A stretch of DNA of 64,000 nt, taken from NCBI GenBank assembly GCA_902788175.1, contig CADAJF010000006.1:1-64000 (forward strand). Reading direction: 5' to 3'. The notes under the pieces are model-generated. The model was given only the letters and a program-made list of their open reading frames with translations. It was not told the DNA's origin and did not search any database. Positions 52,760-59,225 of the stretch are shown here, in pieces. The stretch is from an uncultured Bacteroidia bacterium. GTDB taxonomy: Bacteria > Bacteroidota > Bacteroidia > Bacteroidales > UBA932. A program made the translations under genes and the position numbers. The first letter of the stretch is position 1. Every line of letters starts with the position of its first letter.

Positions 52760-54256
52760 ATGAAAAAGTTACTATATATCTTTGCAGCACTTGTTGCGGT
52801 GGCAGCCATCGCATCGTGCAATAAGGAGAACCCGCAGCCAAGCGTCAAAAAGCTGACGGTAGTGAGTTCAGACCTTAACTTCAACAGCAGCGGCGGCAGC
52901 GGAACCATTGTGGTGGAGGCCGACGGGGCGGTATCGGCCAGCTCAGAGAAGCCCTGGGCCACCACCAGCGTGAGCGGGAACACCATTACCGTGAACGTAG
53001 GGCCCTGGGACAAGCTGGAGAGCCGCTCGTCCAAGATCACCGTCACCTGCGGAAACGAATCCGCCGACGTAGTTCTCCTCCAGCGGGGCACAACCCTGGA
53101 GCTGGACGGCCTGAGCATCGTGGACCCCGTTTACCTGAACGGGAGCAGCGAGACTTACAGCTTCTCCTTTTCTTCCCCTTCCCAGCTCAGCGCAGAAGCC
53201 GTCAACAGCTGGATTGGCGTCCAGGTTTCCGGAGACCAGATAGTCATTACGCCCGAGACCAATCCGGACAAGGCCGTGCGCCGCGGAAGCATCCGGCTCA
53301 CCTACGGCTCCGTGACCGTCACCATCCCCATTGCCCAGTACCCCATTTTTGAAAATACGGCCGACTGGCGCCTTTCCTTCGTGGAAAAGAAGGAGGAAGG
53401 CGAGAAGGTAAACACCTATTTCAAGAATACGGTAGCGGCAGACCACGGGAAGTACGTCCTCTATTACACCACTCCCGGCAGGCTGAAAAACAGCGGCCTT
53501 TCGGAGCCCGACTTCGTGCGCGACGTCCTGGTGGACGAGACCGCCGCCATTGTCTGGGAGAAGGTGGCACGCGACAACAGGCGCTATTCCTTCGGCTCAT
53601 ACCTGAGTAGTGAAACCAGCACGGTTTTCTACACCGGAGTGGACGACGGCGAATACCTGGTGTGGGCTGTGGGATTTGACACGCTGGGTGAGCCAACCGG
53701 CTGGTACTCAGTGGCCAGCGTGCAGGTGGGCGAGGTATCCCCGTATGAGAAGTGGCTGGGCGAATGGACTGTCCCTTGCGCCGGCAGGACGGATGTCTGG
53801 ACCGTGGAACCCAATGTGGTGGACGAGTCGTACAAGGTATGGGGCTTTGGCGGCTTTGACAAGGATTACGGCGCGGCCGGTGCCTTTGTCGCCATCGCTT
53901 CCTTCGACGCTGAGACGCAGGAAATGGTGTTCAAGGTGTACGAGAACACGGCCGTTTCCTGGACCGATGCCAGCCGAGGTGCCATGAACGCCCTCCTGTC
54001 CGGTAACTACACCAACGTGGCAGGAAGCACGTACTATACCTCCAGTATCGGCACGGTCATCTGCCGCGCCAAGCTGGGCGACGACGGCTCCACGGCTACG
54101 CTCACCGGCGGTACGGTTACTTCCGGCGGTGCACCGGCCACCTTCCACAACATCCGCTGGTATGGCCGCTACACCAACTCTTCCGGAGGCAAGTCTGCCG
54201 TGAGCTGGAGCAATTCCGAAACGGCAATCCCCAATACCCTTACCAGGAAAGAGTAA
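52760..54256 (+). CDS. BACON-domain surface lipoprotein
   Basis: The 498-residue protein has a lipobox IASC (Cys20). Two Ig-like BACON-type domains follow: 'LTVVSSDLNFNSSGGSGTIVVEADGAVSASSEKPWATTSVSG' and a second around residues 110-195 ending 'GSVTVTIPIAQYP'. The C-terminal 280 residues are of unrecognised type ('WRLSFVEKKEEGEKVNTYFKNTVAADHGKYVLYY'). BACON domains in Bacteroidota are spacers or binders in surface proteins acting on glycans or proteins. It is the last gene of the fourth SusCD operon, 8 bases after the DUF4302 gene and followed by a strong terminator. Confidence 0.82.
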   Translation: MKKLLYIFAALVAVAAIASCNKENPQPSVKKLTVVSSDLNFNSSGGSGTIVVEADGAVSASSEKPWATTSVSGNTITVNVGPWDKLESRSSKITVTCGNESADVVLLQRGTTLELDGLSIVDPVYLNGSSETYSFSFSSPSQLSAEAVNSWIGVQVSGDQIVITPETNPDKAVRRGSIRLTYGSVTVTIPIAQYPIFENTADWRLSFVEKKEEGEKVNTYFKNTVAADHGKYVLYYTTPGRLKNSGLSEPDFVRDVLVDETAAIVWEKVARDNRRYSFGSYLSSETSTVFYTGVDDGEYLVWAVGFDTLGEPTGWYSVASVQVGEVSPYEKWLGEWTVPCAGRTDVWTVEPNVVDESYKVWGFGGFDKDYGAAGAFVAIASFDAETQEMVFKVYENTAVSWTDASRGAMNALLSGNYTNVAGSTYYTSSIGTVICRAKLGDDGSTATLTGGTVTSGGAPATFHNIRWYGRYTNSSGGKSAVSWSNSETAIPNTLTRKE

Positions 54257-54272
54257 TTGCTTCTGTCACATG

Positions 54273-54315
54273 TTCAGGCCGGCGCCCGGAGAGGATGCCG
54301 GCCTGAATTTTTTTT
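54273..54315 (+). terminator. Rho-independent terminator of the fourth SusCD operon
   Basis: TTCAGGCCGGC (54273-54283) pairs perfectly with GCCGGCCTGAA (54297-54307), followed by eight T. Confidence 0.9.
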
Positions 54316-54316
54316 G

Positions 54317-54324
54317 TACCTTTG
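54317..54324 (+). promoter_or_regulatory. Candidate -7 box TACCTTTG of hflX
   Basis: Exact TAnnTTTG match ending 6 bases before the ATG at 54331, implying a leaderless or almost leaderless mRNA. It abuts the preceding terminator. Confidence 0.6.
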
Positions 54325-54330
54325 CAGGGT

Positions 54331-55515
54331 ATGAGCGAATTCAAGACGAATAAAGCGGTATTTGTGGGCGTTATCCTGGAAAAGGGTGGCGAGCGCAAGG
54401 TGCAGGAGTACCTGGAAGAACTGCAGTTCCTGGCAGAGACTGCCGGGGCCGAAGGCGACAAGATGTTCACCCAGCGGCTCCAAAGGCCAGACAAGGCCAC
54501 TTATATCGGCCCGGGCAAGCTGGAGGAAATCAGGGAGTACTGCCAGGAGAACCAGATTGAGTACGTCATCTTCGACGACGAACTTACCGGCATGCAGCAG
54601 CGCAACATCGAGAAAGTGATTGCCTGCTCCGACGTGGTGGACCGCACCAGCCTCATCCTGGAAATCTTTGCCCAGCGGGCCAAGACGGCCTATGCCAAGA
54701 TGCAGGTGGAACTGGCCCATTACAATTACATGCTTCCGCGCCTGGCCGGCATGTGGACGCACCTGGAACGGCAGCGCGGCGGCATGGGCACCCGCGGCGG
54801 TATGGGTGAAACCCAGATAGAGATAGACCGCCGAATAGTCAAGCAGCGCATTTCCAAGCTCAAGGAGGACCTCAAGAAAGTGGACAAGCAAATGGCCACG
54901 CAAAGGGGCAACAGAGGCTCTCTGGTGCGTTTGGCCCTGGTAGGGTACACCAACGTAGGGAAGAGCACCCTGATGAATCTCCTGGCCAAATCGGACGTCT
55001 TCGCAGAGAACAAGCTCTTTGCCACGCTGGATACCACCGTGCGGAAGGTCGTCATCGAGAACGTCCCCTTCCTGCTAAGTGACACCGTGGGCTTTATCCG
55101 CAAGCTCCCCACCCAGCTGGTGGAAGCCTTCAAAAGCACCCTGGACGAGGTCAGGGAGGCCGATGTCCTGGTGCACGTGGTGGACATCTCCCACCCCGGC
55201 TTCGAGGAGCAGATGGAGGTGGTGGAGAGGACGCTCCGCGACATCGGTGCCGCCGACAAACCCGTGTACGTGGTTTTCAACAAGGTGGACGCCTACAGCC
55301 ACGAGCCCTACGACGAGTTTTCCCTGGACCCCCCCAGTCCTGTCAACCGCACGCTGGAGGAGCTCAAAAACAGCTGGATAGCCAGCGAAAAGACCCCCTG
55401 CATCTTTGTATCGGCCCGGGAAAAGATAGGCATCGAAAAACTCCGCAACGACCTTTACAAGATTGTCGCGGAGCTTCACGCCGGGCGTTATCCCTTCAAT
55501 AACTTCCTCTGGTAA
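54331..55515 (+). CDS. hflX: Ribosome-associated GTPase HflX
   Basis: HflX binds the 50S subunit and splits stalled or stressed ribosomes. The ATG at 54331 gives 394 residues. The N-terminal HflX domain has 'KATYIGPGKLEEIREYCQEN', 'FDDELTGMQQRNIEK' and the conserved 'ERQRGGMGTRGGMGETQIEIDRR'. The GTPase domain has G1 'GYTNVGKST', G3 'DTVGFI' and G4 'NKVD'. A long N-terminal helix linker and a short C-terminal domain follow the family pattern. It is transcribed alone from a promoter that lies almost on the start codon. Confidence 0.96.
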   Translation: MSEFKTNKAVFVGVILEKGGERKVQEYLEELQFLAETAGAEGDKMFTQRLQRPDKATYIGPGKLEEIREYCQENQIEYVIFDDELTGMQQRNIEKVIACSDVVDRTSLILEIFAQRAKTAYAKMQVELAHYNYMLPRLAGMWTHLERQRGGMGTRGGMGETQIEIDRRIVKQRISKLKEDLKKVDKQMATQRGNRGSLVRLALVGYTNVGKSTLMNLLAKSDVFAENKLFATLDTTVRKVVIENVPFLLSDTVGFIRKLPTQLVEAFKSTLDEVREADVLVHVVDISHPGFEEQMEVVERTLRDIGAADKPVYVVFNKVDAYSHEPYDEFSLDPPSPVNRTLEELKNSWIASEKTPCIFVSAREKIGIEKLRNDLYKIVAELHAGRYPFNNFLW

Positions 55516-55522
55516 GAGGTAT

Positions 55523-55597
55523 CTATCCGAAATACTGCAGGTTCACGTACTAGGAGGAGGTGTTGTTCCGGCTGAGGCCCAGTCCGGAATCCGTTCT
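55523..55597 (-). pseudogene. Possible relic of an NRPS reductase-domain C-terminus
   Basis: Read on the - strand, this spacer encodes 'LGLSRNNTSS', an in-frame TAG, then 'YVNLQYFG' and a stop. The NRPS at 59226 ends with 'LGFRWDHTSSEYL', a further stretch, and 'LQYFG'. Shared residues and the identical ending suggest a decayed, internally shortened copy of the last 20-30 codons. It is very short, so chance cannot be excluded. Confidence 0.3.
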
Positions 55598-56602
55598 TCA
55601 TTCTGATACTCTGGTGAATCTCGCTATTCGCTCGTTGACTATTCTAAAATAGTAGCGCTTCATCTTGTCATTCAGGAAACTTCTCCCGACAAGCTTAATG
55701 GCGGACTCGGGCAATTGCATATATTTGTCGAGTATCCGGTCCACACGGGGTTTCACCAGGCCGATACAACCTCCAAATCTCTCAAAATCGAGACGACAAG
55801 GATGCCCTGTCTGCACATAGACATCACTCATGGGTATGTTTGGAGAAAGCCCTCCATCCAGACCGAAATCATCGCCTCGTACGTGCAGGTTTGTATTAAG
55901 GAGATCATATGCCGGAGCAAGACGATAATCTTCACCACGTAGAATCAGAGAGAAGTTTTTTAGATGGTCATCGCCATTAGCGTAGATGTAGTTGAATACC
56001 ACGAGTTCAAAAAACCTTTCCATATCGACCATCCAAGCTGAGACAAATTTCCGGATAGCTATGGCAATATCCTCATAACAAGCGCTATATTTGAATTCTT
56101 TTCCATCGTCCTGCTCATTCCTTCCGATAACTGCCGCAAAATCTTCCATAAGCATCTTTGACCTGTCTGGAAGGACATCGAATCGTTTGGTAATATATAC
56201 CATCTGGCATTTAGGGGAAAAGCAAAGGCCATTTGCAGCCGTAAGGATTCCATACACTTGCGATGCAATTTGCATGGTAAGATTCTCGTTGGCAGGAATC
56301 TGCTTACGCTCCCGGAGCGTTTCATCCCAGGGTGCAGGCTTCAAAATGTAAGTGGACTGTTCGTCTTCGCTGGCAATACGGATGATTCCCCTCTCAATTA
56401 CGGCCGGAAACTTCTCTTGAACACCGGATACGGATATCCTGTGCATCGCTTCAACAATTTCCGGTTTGTTATAAAGCCCGTCGATATCGAAATCTAATTG
56501 ATGGCTCACCTTATGTCCGTCAAACAGTGTACGGGCAGCCTTAGGGCTATATGTACAGAAGCCCTCGTCAAGGCAGGAAGGGCAATGTTTGATGTCAATC
56601 AT
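55598..56602 (-). CDS. hipT: HipT-like toxin kinase (HipA C-terminal type)
   Basis: The 334-residue Ser/Thr kinase toxin lacks the HipA N-terminal subdomain, which is encoded separately upstream. The Gly-rich loop reads Ser57-Val-Ser59-Gly-Val-Gln-Glu-Lys, the double-serine autophosphorylation motif; the positions equal those I recall for E. coli O127 HipT. 'YILKP' supplies the ATP-binding lysine (Lys87). The catalytic loop is 'NGDDHLKN' (Asp210) and the metal-binding motif is 'APAYD' (Asp232). The known HipA target is GltX and that of O127 HipT is TrpS; the target here is unknown. It overlaps hipS by 4 bases. Confidence 0.88.
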   Translation of the reverse strand: MIDIKHCPSCLDEGFCTYSPKAARTLFDGHKVSHQLDFDIDGLYNKPEIVEAMHRISVSGVQEKFPAVIERGIIRIASEDEQSTYILKPAPWDETLRERKQIPANENLTMQIASQVYGILTAANGLCFSPKCQMVYITKRFDVLPDRSKMLMEDFAAVIGRNEQDDGKEFKYSACYEDIAIAIRKFVSAWMVDMERFFELVVFNYIYANGDDHLKNFSLILRGEDYRLAPAYDLLNTNLHVRGDDFGLDGGLSPNIPMSDVYVQTGHPCRLDFERFGGCIGLVKPRVDRILDKYMQLPESAIKLVGRSFLNDKMKRYYFRIVNERIARFTRVSE

Positions 56603-56940
56603 TCAGCAGCAGTTTTAATCTGTACTCCTCCTATGAAATCTTTTCCGGCCATGGCGGTAAGAATACCAAATAAATCGTGTTCATCAACTCTTAATGTCCG
56701 GCAAATCACTTTTCGGTTGGCTCCTTCCGGAAGCAGATTTGCAAAAAAAGGAAAGAGGGTGGATGACTCATAGCTATCTTTTCTCTTTGACAGTGTTACG
56801 GATATTGATGGGGCGTCAGAAGCAAGATAGTCCGAATCATACCTGAAACAATAACCTGTACCAGGATGCATTTCTGTCAGCACTCCGGCCTTTCGATCAT
56901 TCACATATACATCCACTTGTCTCATATTATAGAGAATCAT
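56599..56940 (-). CDS. hipS: HipS-like protein (HipA N-terminal subdomain 1)
   Basis: The 113-residue protein corresponds to the HipA N-terminal domain ('VDVYVNDRKAGVLTEMHPGTGYCFRYDSDYLASDAPSISVTLSKRKDSYESSTLFPFFANLLPEGANRK'). In tripartite HipBST systems this separate protein is the antitoxin that neutralises HipT, while HipB mainly augments and regulates. It overlaps the kinase gene by 4 bases and hipB by 4 bases, so the three are translationally coupled in the order B-S-T. The clean ATGA-type overlaps argue for a natural split rather than a frameshifted hipA. Confidence 0.85.
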   Translation of the reverse strand: MILYNMRQVDVYVNDRKAGVLTEMHPGTGYCFRYDSDYLASDAPSISVTLSKRKDSYESSTLFPFFANLLPEGANRKVICRTLRVDEHDLFGILTAMAGKDFIGGVQIKTAAE

Positions 56941-57137
56941 ATTGTCTGACGAACCTTATACTCGATTTCCATCCCAAGTACCTCCATTATTTTAGAAACA
57001 GTCCCAATAGACGGATTCCCTTTTCCCCGCTCAACATTCTTAATGGTTGCCAGTCCGATTCCAGCCATCTCAGCAAGATCATGCTGCGATATATTGAGCG
57101 TTTTCCTCCGACTTTTAATTACTTCCGCAAGGCTCAT
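56937..57137 (-). CDS. hipB: HipB-like XRE-family DNA-binding protein
   Basis: The 66-residue Cro/C1-type helix-turn-helix protein ('IKSRRKTLNISQHDLAEMAGIGLATIKNVERGKGNPSIGTVSKIMEVLGMEI') is the first gene of the operon. It should bind the paired operators at its own promoter (57135-57220) and repress hipBST, as HipB proteins do. One operator-like copy overlaps its start codon. The short length without a C-terminal extension is normal for HipB. Confidence 0.88.
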   Translation of the reverse strand: MSLAEVIKSRRKTLNISQHDLAEMAGIGLATIKNVERGKGNPSIGTVSKIMEVLGMEIEYKVRQTI

Positions 57138-57220
57138 AAGTCCAATAAACTATACTTTTGCCGCAAATATATACAATTATCGCTTAAAACACAAGCAAAA
57201 GTCTAATAAAACATACTTTT
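57135..57220 (-). promoter_or_regulatory. hipBST promoter with two operator-like repeats
   Basis: The -7 box TATATTTG is the complement of 57164-57171, with a CTTG 20 bases upstream as a -33 candidate. On either side lie two similar blocks of about 25 bp (57135-57159 and 57195-57220), sharing AAGTC, AATAAA and ATACTTTT on the + strand with 4-5 differences. A perfect 13-bp inverted repeat further links 57196-57208 to 57270-57282. The layout fits autorepression by HipB. Confidence 0.6.
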
Positions 57221-57442
57221 ATTACCAGCAAAAGAACATTTGTACTAATATTGCCAATTAAGAATAATATATTAGACTTTTGGGGCGGGGTAGCTAACAC
57301 TTTCGGCCCCAAATGCGTTTGTCGTGCAACATCTGTGGTCCGAAAATGCAAAAATTGTCAGAATGAGACAAAAAATTGCTGATTTGGGACATCGGTGTGT
57401 GTGGGAAGTTGTATTTTTACAGCCAAAAAACGAAATAATCCT
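57138..57442. other. 305-bp intergenic region between hipB and the fimbrillin unit
   Basis: The half near hipB holds the promoter and operators. The other half has no exact -7 box for the + strand; TATTTTTA at 57412-57419 is a weak candidate. Nothing else is recognised. Confidence 0.45.
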
Positions 57443-57595
57443 ATGGAAAAGAAGAAACTGTGTTATGACGCACCCTCTACGATGATCGTCGAGGTGAAGC
57501 ACGGGGGCATCATCTGCGCCTCGGAAGTTAATGGCGGCAACTCCATCAATGATTGGGGTGACGGCGGCACGACGAATGATGATTTGTATCTGTAG
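57443..57595 (+). CDS. 50-residue peptide preceding a fimbrillin gene
   Basis: The ATG at 57443 gives a 50-residue product with a lysine-rich start 'MEKKKLCYDAPSTMIVEVKHGG', then 'IICASEVNGGN' and a Gly/Asp/Asn-rich tail. No signal peptide is present. Short peptides with this style (charged start, one or two cysteines, 'GILCAS'-like core, 'WGDGG' tail) are commonly found before fimbrillin-type lipoprotein genes in Bacteroidota; their function is not known to me. It begins 22 bases before the fimbrillin start. The GG in the middle recalls double-glycine leaders but no transporter is nearby. Confidence 0.6.
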   Translation: MEKKKLCYDAPSTMIVEVKHGGIICASEVNGGNSINDWGDGGTTNDDLYL

Positions 57596-57617
57596 AATAA
57601 ACAAAAATAAACAAACG

Positions 57618-59099
57618 ATGAATACAAGAACTACGCTTATTGCAGTTGCAGCGCTGATGCTGGCTGCCTGCTCCCGGATGGAGAATCCTTTTGAGACCCA
57701 TGTTCCCGTCACGCTTTCTTACAGCACGGTAGCGGTTACCGAGACCAAGGCCGCGCAGAACTTGAACGAAGGAACTTTTGACACGGGCGAGACCGTGAAT
57801 GTGCGCATCAGCAACACGGGCGCCGGCGAATGGGTGGACTACTATTTCACCACCGGCGAGTCCGGAGCCATGAGTCCCTACGGCGCCGTACCGTACTACC
57901 CCGCCGGAGCTAAGAACATCGACATCGTGGCCTGGTATCCCGCCACGGCCGGTACGTCATTCAGCGTACAAACCGACCAGACCGCCGACGCTGCCTACAA
58001 GGCCAGCGACCTGATGTTCGCCTCCGTCACCAACCAGGCCAAACAGACCGGGGCGGTGAACCTCGCCTTCTCGCACAAGATGGCGAAGATTAACGTGAAC
58101 ATTACCCCCGGGCAGGGCATCGGGAGCATCACGGGCTTGAGCCTTTTGAACGTGAAGCCCACGGTTGCGCTGGATCTGGCTACGGGCACCGTCGGCGAAG
58201 CCGGCGGTACTGTCACCGCCATCGCCATGAGCAACAACGGCAGCGCCGTCATCCCTGCCCAGACCATCAGCGGCGGGCTGCTCTCCATTGTCACCGACAA
58301 GGGTACGGCCACCTACACCGTCTCCGGCAAGGAATTTGCCGCAGGAAAGCAGTACACCATCAACATTACCGTGAACCTCCGCGCCGTGGGCACGACGAAC
58401 GCCATCACAGGCTGGGGGGGCGAAGGAACGGTCTTCATTGATACCGTGAGACGCGAATATGTGGACATGGGCACCGTGACCATCGGCGGAGTAGAGAAGA
58501 ACCTCAAGTGGGCCACCTGCAACGTGGGTGCGACTAATCCCTGGGATTATGGCGATTACTTCGCCTGGGGCGAGACGGAGCCGAAGCCGGATTACAGTTG
58601 GTCAACGTACAAGTTTGAGTTGGGAACAAATGAGCAGGGGCCGTTCTCCAAGTATGTAAACGACGACCGTTATGGAACGGAAGACTACAAAACCACCCTC
58701 GACCCGGAGGACGACGCAGCCCACGTGAAATGGGGCGGAACCTGGCGCATCCCTACGTACCAAGAGTGGATATCGCTTCGCAGCGATACCTTCTACGACT
58801 GGACCTGGACGGATGATTACCTGGGTGACGGTTCCAACCACGCTGGCCAAATCGTGACCCGAAAGAATGTCGGCGGCAACGACCCTTGCGCTGGCAACTC
58901 CATCTTCCTTCCCGCGACGGGTCGCATGGACGGCGCGCAGAATGAATCTAAAAACCAAGCCGGCTACTACTGGTCTTCCTTACTTAGCGATGAACGCACC
59001 TACGACGCGCACCACATCACCTTCATTTTTGGTTCAGTCAACGATTCCGACTTCCTCTACCGCTTCTTCGGGCTCTCTGTCCGTCCTGTCACAGAATAG
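57618..59099 (+). CDS. Fimbrillin-family lipoprotein with C-terminal FISUMP domain
   Basis: The ATG at 57618 gives 493 residues with a lipobox LAAC (Cys18). The N-terminal 290 residues have the fimbrillin (FimA/Mfa-like) pattern: 'PVTLSYSTVAVTETKAAQNLNEGTFDTGETVNVRI', 'LAFSHKMAKINVNITPGQGIGSITGLSLLNVKPTVALDL' and 'YTINITVNLRAVG'. The C-terminal 200 residues match the Fibrobacter succinogenes major paralogous domain: 'EYVDMGTVTIGGVEKNLKWATCNVGATNPWDYGDYFAWGET', 'GGTWRIPTYQEWISL', ending 'YRFFGLSVRPVTE'. It is probably a tip or surface adhesin rather than a shaft pilin, because of the added domain. No usher-like or Mfa2-like genes are adjacent. Confidence 0.85.
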   Translation: MNTRTTLIAVAALMLAACSRMENPFETHVPVTLSYSTVAVTETKAAQNLNEGTFDTGETVNVRISNTGAGEWVDYYFTTGESGAMSPYGAVPYYPAGAKNIDIVAWYPATAGTSFSVQTDQTADAAYKASDLMFASVTNQAKQTGAVNLAFSHKMAKINVNITPGQGIGSITGLSLLNVKPTVALDLATGTVGEAGGTVTAIAMSNNGSAVIPAQTISGGLLSIVTDKGTATYTVSGKEFAAGKQYTINITVNLRAVGTTNAITGWGGEGTVFIDTVRREYVDMGTVTIGGVEKNLKWATCNVGATNPWDYGDYFAWGETEPKPDYSWSTYKFELGTNEQGPFSKYVNDDRYGTEDYKTTLDPEDDAAHVKWGGTWRIPTYQEWISLRSDTFYDWTWTDDYLGDGSNHAGQIVTRKNVGGNDPCAGNSIFLPATGRMDGAQNESKNQAGYYWSSLLSDERTYDAHHITFIFGSVNDSDFLYRFFGLSVRPVTE

Positions 59100-59142
59100 C
59101 AGGCTCATTGCAGAGCAATAAAGGACGGCCAAATAGATTCTT

Positions 59143-59186
59143 CACTTCGTTCAGAATGGCAGGCTCATGTCATTCTGAACGAAGTG
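59143..59186. terminator. 16-bp perfect hairpin between convergent genes, intergenic repeat
   Basis: CACTTCGTTCAGAATG (59143-59158) pairs with CATTCTGAACGAAGTG (59171-59186). It lies between the ends of the fimbrillin gene (+) and the NRPS (-). The wording recurs as an intergenic repeat in Bacteroidota genomes as I remember them; CATTCTG recurs twice more nearby. Confidence 0.55.
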
Positions 59187-59225
59187 CCATTCTGAGGCGA
59201 TCTGTCATTCTGGAGAAAACGCTCT

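Noticed and set aside
55598..56940. hipA broken by a frameshift
   Set aside because: Each frame has its own start, the overlap is a typical 4-base coupling, and hipB-S overlap is the same. This matches natural tripartite systems.
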